From Bacillus shivajii (GTDB lineage Bacteria; Bacillota; Bacilli; Bacillales; Salisediminibacteriaceae): 64,000 bases of DNA. The stretch is from assembly GCF_020519665.1 (NCBI RefSeq), contig NZ_CP084703.1, forward strand, positions 992,001-1,056,000. Reading direction: 5' to 3'. The position numbers and the translations under genes were made by a program. Numbering within the stretch: position 1 is the stretch's first letter; each line of letters opens with the position of its first letter. The notes under the pieces were generated by a model, which did no database searches, was not told the origin of the DNA, and saw nothing but the letters and a program-made list of their open reading frames with translations. Below are positions 59,882-64,000 of the stretch, one piece after another.

Positions 59882-61156
59882 TTATGCTCCTTTTTTATCA
59901 TTTTGAAACAGTGGAATGTTTTCTGGATAACCATAGCTTCCATGTTCACTTAAATCGAGTCCTTGTAATTCTTCTTCTTCGGAAACACGGATACCATTCA
60001 TGATACGCTTCATTACATAAAGTATTGAAAAGGATAACACAAATGCGTAAACACCTGATGTGACAACACCGATTGTTTGAACGCCTAATTGAGTGAAACC
60101 TCCACCGTAAAATAAACCAGGAAGACCGCCATTCATCTCAGCTAATGCTGGTGTAGCAAAAAAACCTGTAGAAATAGTTCCCCAAATACCAGCAATACCG
60201 TGAACAGATAAAGCAAAGATTGGATCATCAATTTTAGCTTTTTCGAAGAACTTCATACTGAAAAAGACGATTAAGCCACCGACAGTTCCAATTAAGACGG
60301 CTGCCCAAGGTGCAACGAAAGCACATGAGGCGGTAATTGCAACGAGTCCAGCTAAGGCACCATTTAACATTGTTGGCACATCTGCTTTTCCTAACATCGC
60401 CCAAGCGATAAATAATGCGCCAATCGCTCCAGCAGCTGCAGCAAGTTGTGTATTTAAAGCAACATAACCGAAGAAAGCATCAGAAACTTCTAATGTACTT
60501 CCAGCGTTAAAACCGAACCAACCAACCCAGAGAACCAATACACCTAGTGCTGTATAAACTTGGTTATGTCCAGCGAGATTATTAGCTGAACCATCTTTAT
60601 TGTATTTACCGATACGAGGCTTTAATAAAATTGTTGCAGCAAGTGCAGCCATTGCTCCAGTTAAGTGTACGACTGTAGAACCAGCAAAGTCTTGCTTTCC
60701 TAATCCACCTAACCAGCCACCTCCCCAAATCCAATGAGCAACGACTGGATATACGAATGATGTAAATAATACGGCGAAAAGAATATATACGGATAATTTC
60801 GCACGTTCTGCAAAACCGCCAAACGCAATTGTTAAAGCGATTGCTGCAAAAGCTAGTTGGAAGAAGAAATCAACAGATCCAACTAATCCATCAACAACTG
60901 TTGTAAAATCACCGAAGAAAAAGTCTGAAAAACCAATTAATCCAATACTTTGTCCGTAAATAAAACCGTAACCGACTGCCCAGAAAACAACGGAAGCAAT
61001 TCCTACTGTAAAGATCGTTTTCCCAGCTATGTGGCCTGCATTTTTCATTCGAGTTGAACCAGCTTCAAGTAAAATAAAGCCGCCTTGCATAAGTAAAACG
61101 AGTACTGCACAAATCATAATCCAAACATTGTTCATTAAAAAAATCGGATCCATCAT
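59882..61156 (-). CDS. amt: Ammonium transporter (Amt family)
   Basis: This 424-residue protein has eleven membrane segments and imports ammonium. The family signature DFAGSTVVHLTGAMAALAATIL lies at about 158-179; GFNAGSTLEVSD and VHGIAGIWGT with pore histidines are visible. AAGGGG is 5 nt before the ATG at 61156 and 8 nt before a second ATG at 61153. No glnK follows, unlike B. subtilis nrgAB. A TnrA-like box sits in the promoter. cynS is divergent. Confidence 0.94.
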   Translation of the reverse strand: MMDPIFLMNNVWIMICAVLVLLMQGGFILLEAGSTRMKNAGHIAGKTIFTVGIASVVFWAVGYGFIYGQSIGLIGFSDFFFGDFTTVVDGLVGSVDFFFQLAFAAIALTIAFGGFAERAKLSVYILFAVLFTSFVYPVVAHWIWGGGWLGGLGKQDFAGSTVVHLTGAMAALAATILLKPRIGKYNKDGSANNLAGHNQVYTALGVLVLWVGWFGFNAGSTLEVSDAFFGYVALNTQLAAAAGAIGALFIAWAMLGKADVPTMLNGALAGLVAITASCAFVAPWAAVLIGTVGGLIVFFSMKFFEKAKIDDPIFALSVHGIAGIWGTISTGFFATPALAEMNGGLPGLFYGGGFTQLGVQTIGVVTSGVYAFVLSFSILYVMKRIMNGIRVSEEEELQGLDLSEHGSYGYPENIPLFQNDKKGA

Positions 61157-61212
61157 GACATCCCCTTTTCATTATTATGTAGTGATCTGGACGGATCACT
61201 AACTTGTTTTTT

Positions 61213-61218
61213 ATTATA
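61213..61218 (-). promoter_or_regulatory. -10 element of the amt promoter
   Basis: TATAAT on the minus strand with no good -35, as expected for an activator-dependent promoter. A start near 61206 would put the TnrA-like box centre close to -49. Confidence 0.5.
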
Positions 61219-61246
61219 CTTTTTAAATTTTCTGAAACTACAAATG

Positions 61247-61263
61247 TGTTAACAAACCTTACA
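61247..61263. promoter_or_regulatory. TnrA/GlnR-type box between amt and cynS
   Basis: TGTTAACAAACCTTACA has both half-sites TGTNA and TNACA with the correct 7-nt centre and fits TGTNANAWWWTMTNACA at all but two defined positions. Upstream of amt it predicts activation by TnrA under nitrogen limitation, as for nrgAB in B. subtilis. Confidence 0.7.
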
Positions 61264-61354
61264 CAGTTTTTTGTATTGATCGATATTCGTTGTACATACA
61301 CGAAGGTGCTGATAAAGAATAAGCTACAATGAATAAAGTGGAAGGGGAATTATG

Positions 61355-61879
61355 ATGAAAAACGTTCGTCAAAATCATCATCAAGCGTTCGGTGCACCGG
61401 TGCATGTTCAAGAGGAATTTCCTTATGTAAACCGCGAGGTTGTATTACAAATGCTATTAATCGCAAAAAGATTGAAGCAATTAACGTTTGAGGACATCGC
61501 AAATGAAATTGGTGGAAGTAAAGAGTGGGTAGCTGCTGTTATGCATGGGCAGCAATCAATGGAGCGAAAGGATAGCCTACAATTAGCTAGATTATTAAGT
61601 GTAGACCCAAGGGTTGCTTACATTTTAGAAGAACCACCAATGAGAGGTTCTTTGGATAAAACGGTACCCGTTGATCCGTTAATTTACCGTTTTTATGAGA
61701 TTACGCAGGTGTATGGGACAACATTGAAGGCATTAATTAATGAAATGTTCGGTGATGGCATTATGAGCGCAATCAACTTAGATATTAAAGTCGATAAACG
61801 ACCAGATGATGAAGACCCTGAAGCAGAACGTGTTGTCATTACGTTAGACGGAAAGTTTTTACCATATGAGAAATGGTAG
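61355..61879 (+). CDS. cynS: Cyanate hydratase (cyanase)
   Basis: This 174-residue protein decomposes cyanate with bicarbonate to ammonia and CO2. Catalytic Arg112 and Glu115 lie in PLIYRFYEI and Ser138 in FGDGIMSAINL; the end is VITLDGKFLPYEKW. An HTH-like N-terminal domain (about 30-100) mediates decamer assembly in the family. It is about 18 residues longer than E. coli CynS at the N-terminus. Of two ATGs (61352, 61355) the second has better spacing to AGGGG. No cynR or cynT lies nearby. Confidence 0.94.
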   Translation: MKNVRQNHHQAFGAPVHVQEEFPYVNREVVLQMLLIAKRLKQLTFEDIANEIGGSKEWVAAVMHGQQSMERKDSLQLARLLSVDPRVAYILEEPPMRGSLDKTVPVDPLIYRFYEITQVYGTTLKALINEMFGDGIMSAINLDIKVDKRPDDEDPEAERVVITLDGKFLPYEKW

Positions 61880-61895
61880 GAACACCTCTAAAAAA

Positions 61896-61937
61896 TCCCC
61901 CCCATTAAAAATAATCATCTAACTTTAATGGGAGGGA
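61896..61937. terminator. Bidirectional terminator, cynS / DUF4349 gene
   Basis: TCCCCCCCATTAAA (61896-61909) pairs with TTTAATGGGAGGGA (61924-61937), with one mismatch. Confidence 0.75.
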
Positions 61938-61944
61938 ACATCTT

Positions 61945-62880
61945 TTAAGTGTTTGTATTATTTTTTTGCTGCTTCCTATGATACGAATAAATAGCAAGCC
62001 CAACGAGAATGATTGGTACAAGAACGGGAGATAAGCCAATTAAAAAGACAATGAGCCCAGAGAAGATCGTAATTATAAAGTTAATTGTGTCCATAAACAG
62101 ACTTTGTGCACGTTCAAATGTATTTAGTTCTTCACGATCTTGAATAGGTGGGACGTTGACTGCTCGTTCTTGAATGTGAATGGAAACGGTTGAGTAAGCG
62201 ACGTGATTTTCAAGGTAACTCATTCTCCCTTTTAATCGTTCAATCTCTTCTTGTGTCCGCGCAAGATCATTGGATATTTGCAGCAAATCTTCGGTGTTTT
62301 CAGCTTCATCTAAAAAATTAAGTAGTCTTTCTTCCACCGTTTCTTGGGAGCGAAGTCTTGATTCCAGATCAACATACTCTTCTGTTACATCATTTCCATG
62401 CGTTGATTTTTCTAACACCTTTGTACTTCTTGATTCAATCCCATTAATGAAAGAGAAGAAATGTTCAGCAGGGACTCTCACGGTCAGGTTACCTGTACGA
62501 TTTTCGTCACTACCTCCGTGCTGATAAATCGAGGATTCGACGATAAAACCACCGACTTCGTTTACTTCTTCTTCAATTTGACGCTGTACATCGTCGTAAT
62601 TGTTTACCTCAATCGATAAATTCCCATTGTAAATAACCATTCGATCATTATTTTCGAATTGGAGACTATCCTCTTGTTCGTTACTTCTTGCTTCTTGATC
62701 GGCTGAATCATGTGCTACTTCGCTTTCTTCTACAAAGCCTGCATCATCATCTACTGCGTATTCTGCATCCCCCATATCATATTCTGCTGCGTCATCTTGA
62801 CTTACATTACTACAACTGGCTAACAAAAATAAAAGCGAAAAAGTAAAAGTTAGCAAAAATGTTGCTTGAATATTCTTCAT
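61945..62880 (-). CDS. DUF4349 lipoprotein
   Basis: This 311-residue protein has a signal peptide with lipobox FLLASC (Cys23), then an acidic low-complexity linker (about 24-75). The DUF4349 domain follows (YNGNLSIEVNNYDDVQRQIEEEV, GNLTVRVPAEHF, THGNDVTEEYVDLESRL). A coiled-coil stretch (LLQISNDLARTQEEIERLKGRM) and a C-terminal membrane helix (about 270-298) complete it. It is probably membrane-bound at both ends. GGGGGTC precedes the ATG. The function is unknown. Confidence 0.88.
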   Translation of the reverse strand: MKNIQATFLLTFTFSLLFLLASCSNVSQDDAAEYDMGDAEYAVDDDAGFVEESEVAHDSADQEARSNEQEDSLQFENNDRMVIYNGNLSIEVNNYDDVQRQIEEEVNEVGGFIVESSIYQHGGSDENRTGNLTVRVPAEHFFSFINGIESRSTKVLEKSTHGNDVTEEYVDLESRLRSQETVEERLLNFLDEAENTEDLLQISNDLARTQEEIERLKGRMSYLENHVAYSTVSIHIQERAVNVPPIQDREELNTFERAQSLFMDTINFIITIFSGLIVFLIGLSPVLVPIILVGLAIYSYHRKQQKNNTNT

Positions 62881-63130
62881 TTTTTGACCCCCTATGGTCT
62901 TTTAAAGTCGTAGACGTAATATAGGAGGAAAGGTTACAAACGGTCTGCTTCCTAGTAACCAAACTTTTTCTTGTTTTTTCGCTCATACCACACTCTCTCT
63001 ATGAAACTGCTTTAATGTTTAATAGTAAGATCGTTTCCTATATGTTGGTGGAGTATACGTTTTGAGCACTTCGGAGTAGGTTTTGTTTACAACGAACGGT
63101 GCCAGACACCGAACTACTAAGAATACAACC

Positions 63131-63205
63131 TACCAGGTATAGAACTACCAGGTAGAAATCTACCAGGTACAGAAATACCAGGTACAGTCATACCAGGTAG
63201 CCAAA
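63131..63205. repeat. 15-bp tandem array with palindromic TACCAGGTA, 5 units
   Basis: TACCAGGTA starts at 63131, 63146, 63161, 63176 and 63191, exactly 15 bp apart, with variable 6-nt linkers. Each 9-mer is its own inverted repeat (TACC-A-GGTA). A GGTGCCAGACACC palindrome lies just up-stream at about 63099. No gene is seen in 62881-63312. Confidence 0.85.
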
Positions 63206-63312
63206 ATGCCAAACACTGTCCCAGCAAAGGCTTTAAACTGCACCAACTTCATTAAGTTATGGTATAATTTGGTTTTGGTACATATATATAAATGAAAATG
63301 CGAGGCGTTAAT

Positions 63313-64000
63313 ATGACAAAAGTAATTTTATTCGATTTAGATGGAACGTTGCTTCCGATGGATACCGATGCATTTGTACAGCAATATATAAAAGAGCTAG
63401 CCCCTAAAGTTGCTCACATTATCGATCCAAAGCTATTCGTAAAAGCTCTTTGGGCTGGTACAGATGCAATGATGAAAAACTTAGATCGTGAAAAGACAAA
63501 TGAACAAGTGTTTGAAGAAACATTTTTATCAATTGTCCCAGTGGAAAAAGACGATATTTGGCCAACCTTAGATCACTTTTATGAAAATGTATTTCCGACA
63601 TTTTCTTATTTGTGTGAGCCGACGCCGCTAGCAAAGCAAGTTGTAGAAGAAGCGGTTAATCAAGGGTATCGAGTAGCAGTTGCAACAAACCCTGTTTTTC
63701 CTAAAACAGCAATTTATCACCGCTTGAAATGGGCAGGAATTGATGACCAGCCATTTGAAGTCGTTACCGTTTATGAAGAGAGTGTTTATACGAAACCTCA
63801 TACTCACTATTATGAGCATATATGTGAACAGCTTAACGTAAAACCTGAGGAATGTATCATGGTAGGAAATGATAAACAAGAGGACATGGTTGCAAGTGAG
63901 GTTGATATGAAGACGTTTTTAGTTGAAGGACATGTCATCGATCGTGGTGAACCGCAATATCAAATTGATGATCAAGGGACGTTACAAGATTTTTACGAGT
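63313..64000 (+). CDS. HAD family hydrolase, 3' end outside window
   Basis: The frame is open from the ATG at 63313 to the window end (229 codons visible). The nucleophile motif FDLDGTLL is at about residues 7-14, VAVATNP supplies motif II, a Lys in the YTKPH region motif III, and MVGNDKQEDMVAS motif IV. A helical cap domain occupies about 20-95. It is a phosphatase-like HAD of the Cof/phosphoglycolate-type group; the substrate is unknown. The ribosome site (GAGGCG) is modest. Confidence 0.85.
   Translation, partial: MTKVILFDLDGTLLPMDTDAFVQQYIKELAPKVAHIIDPKLFVKALWAGTDAMMKNLDREKTNEQVFEETFLSIVPVEKDDIWPTLDHFYENVFPTFSYLCEPTPLAKQVVEEAVNQGYRVAVATNPVFPKTAIYHRLKWAGIDDQPFEVVTVYEESVYTKPHTHYYEHICEQLNVKPEECIMVGNDKQEDMVASEVDMKTFLVEGHVIDRGEPQYQIDDQGTLQDFYE

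Overview
The window comes from a low-GC, endospore-forming member of the Bacillaceae. Three things support this: spore proteins (SspK, a gamma-type SASP and five YjcZ-type microproteins), A/G-rich Shine-Dalgarno sites, and a gene order that follows the Bacillus subtilis yfhD-yfhE-yfhF-recX-yfhH-sspK-yfhJ-yfhP-mutY ... fabL-sspE-ygaC(ntdP)-ygaD-ygaE-gsaB-bcp-perR-ygzB-ygxA-rrnD-trnD segment. Species cannot be fixed by eye. Departures from B. subtilis include ppc, cynS, a lactate permease, an ABC-2 exporter trio and a lone glutamate synthase large subunit.

Layout. 1-2.2 kb: end of the trehalose-6-phosphate hydrolase gene and its regulator treR. 2.6-13.3 kb: yfh block (small spore and unknown proteins, recX, lctP, yfhP, mutY, an SDR). 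13.6-17.4 kb: gamma-glutamyltransferase, a two-subunit chromate-type transporter and a quinone oxidoreductase. 18-24.9 kb: fabL, sspE, ntdP, ygaD, ygaE. 25.4-31.5 kb: glutamate synthase large subunit and gsaB. 32.3-36 kb: ABC-2 exporter, K+ channel, bcp. 36.1-37.3 kb: five tandem YjcZ genes, each with its own sporulation-type promoter. 37.3-39.6 kb: three paralogous lipoproteins, the middle one broken by an in-frame stop. 40-46.4 kb: membrane proteins, M29 aminopeptidase, 2-hydroxyacid dehydrogenase, a cyclic-di-AMP-receptor-like protein, perR, ygzB, ygxA. 46.5-53.8 kb: a complete rRNA operon with 15 tRNAs. 54-64 kb: ppc, a coiled-coil protein, a polysaccharide deacetylase, divergent amt and cynS around a TnrA-like box, a DUF4349 lipoprotein and the start of a HAD hydrolase.

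Functional links. Nitrogen: Amt (ammonium uptake), cyanase (ammonia from cyanate) and glutamate synthase, with a TnrA-like site between amt and cynS and a perfect cre match upstream of the glutamate synthase gene. Peroxide: bcp and perR, with a Per box inside the perR promoter. Carbon: trehalose-6-phosphate cleavage, lactate permease and PEP carboxylase.

The most unusual material is intergenic. There are arrays with exact 20-bp periods (18 units at 31.9 kb), a 15-bp array, a 65-bp array, and several dispersed elements that can fold into hairpins, one of them (23.5, 40.06 and 52.5 kb) with compensatory stem changes. There is also a tRNA-fragment graveyard inside the tRNA cluster, which lacks the expected tRNA-Trp, and a large hairpin at 54.2 kb upstream of ppc.
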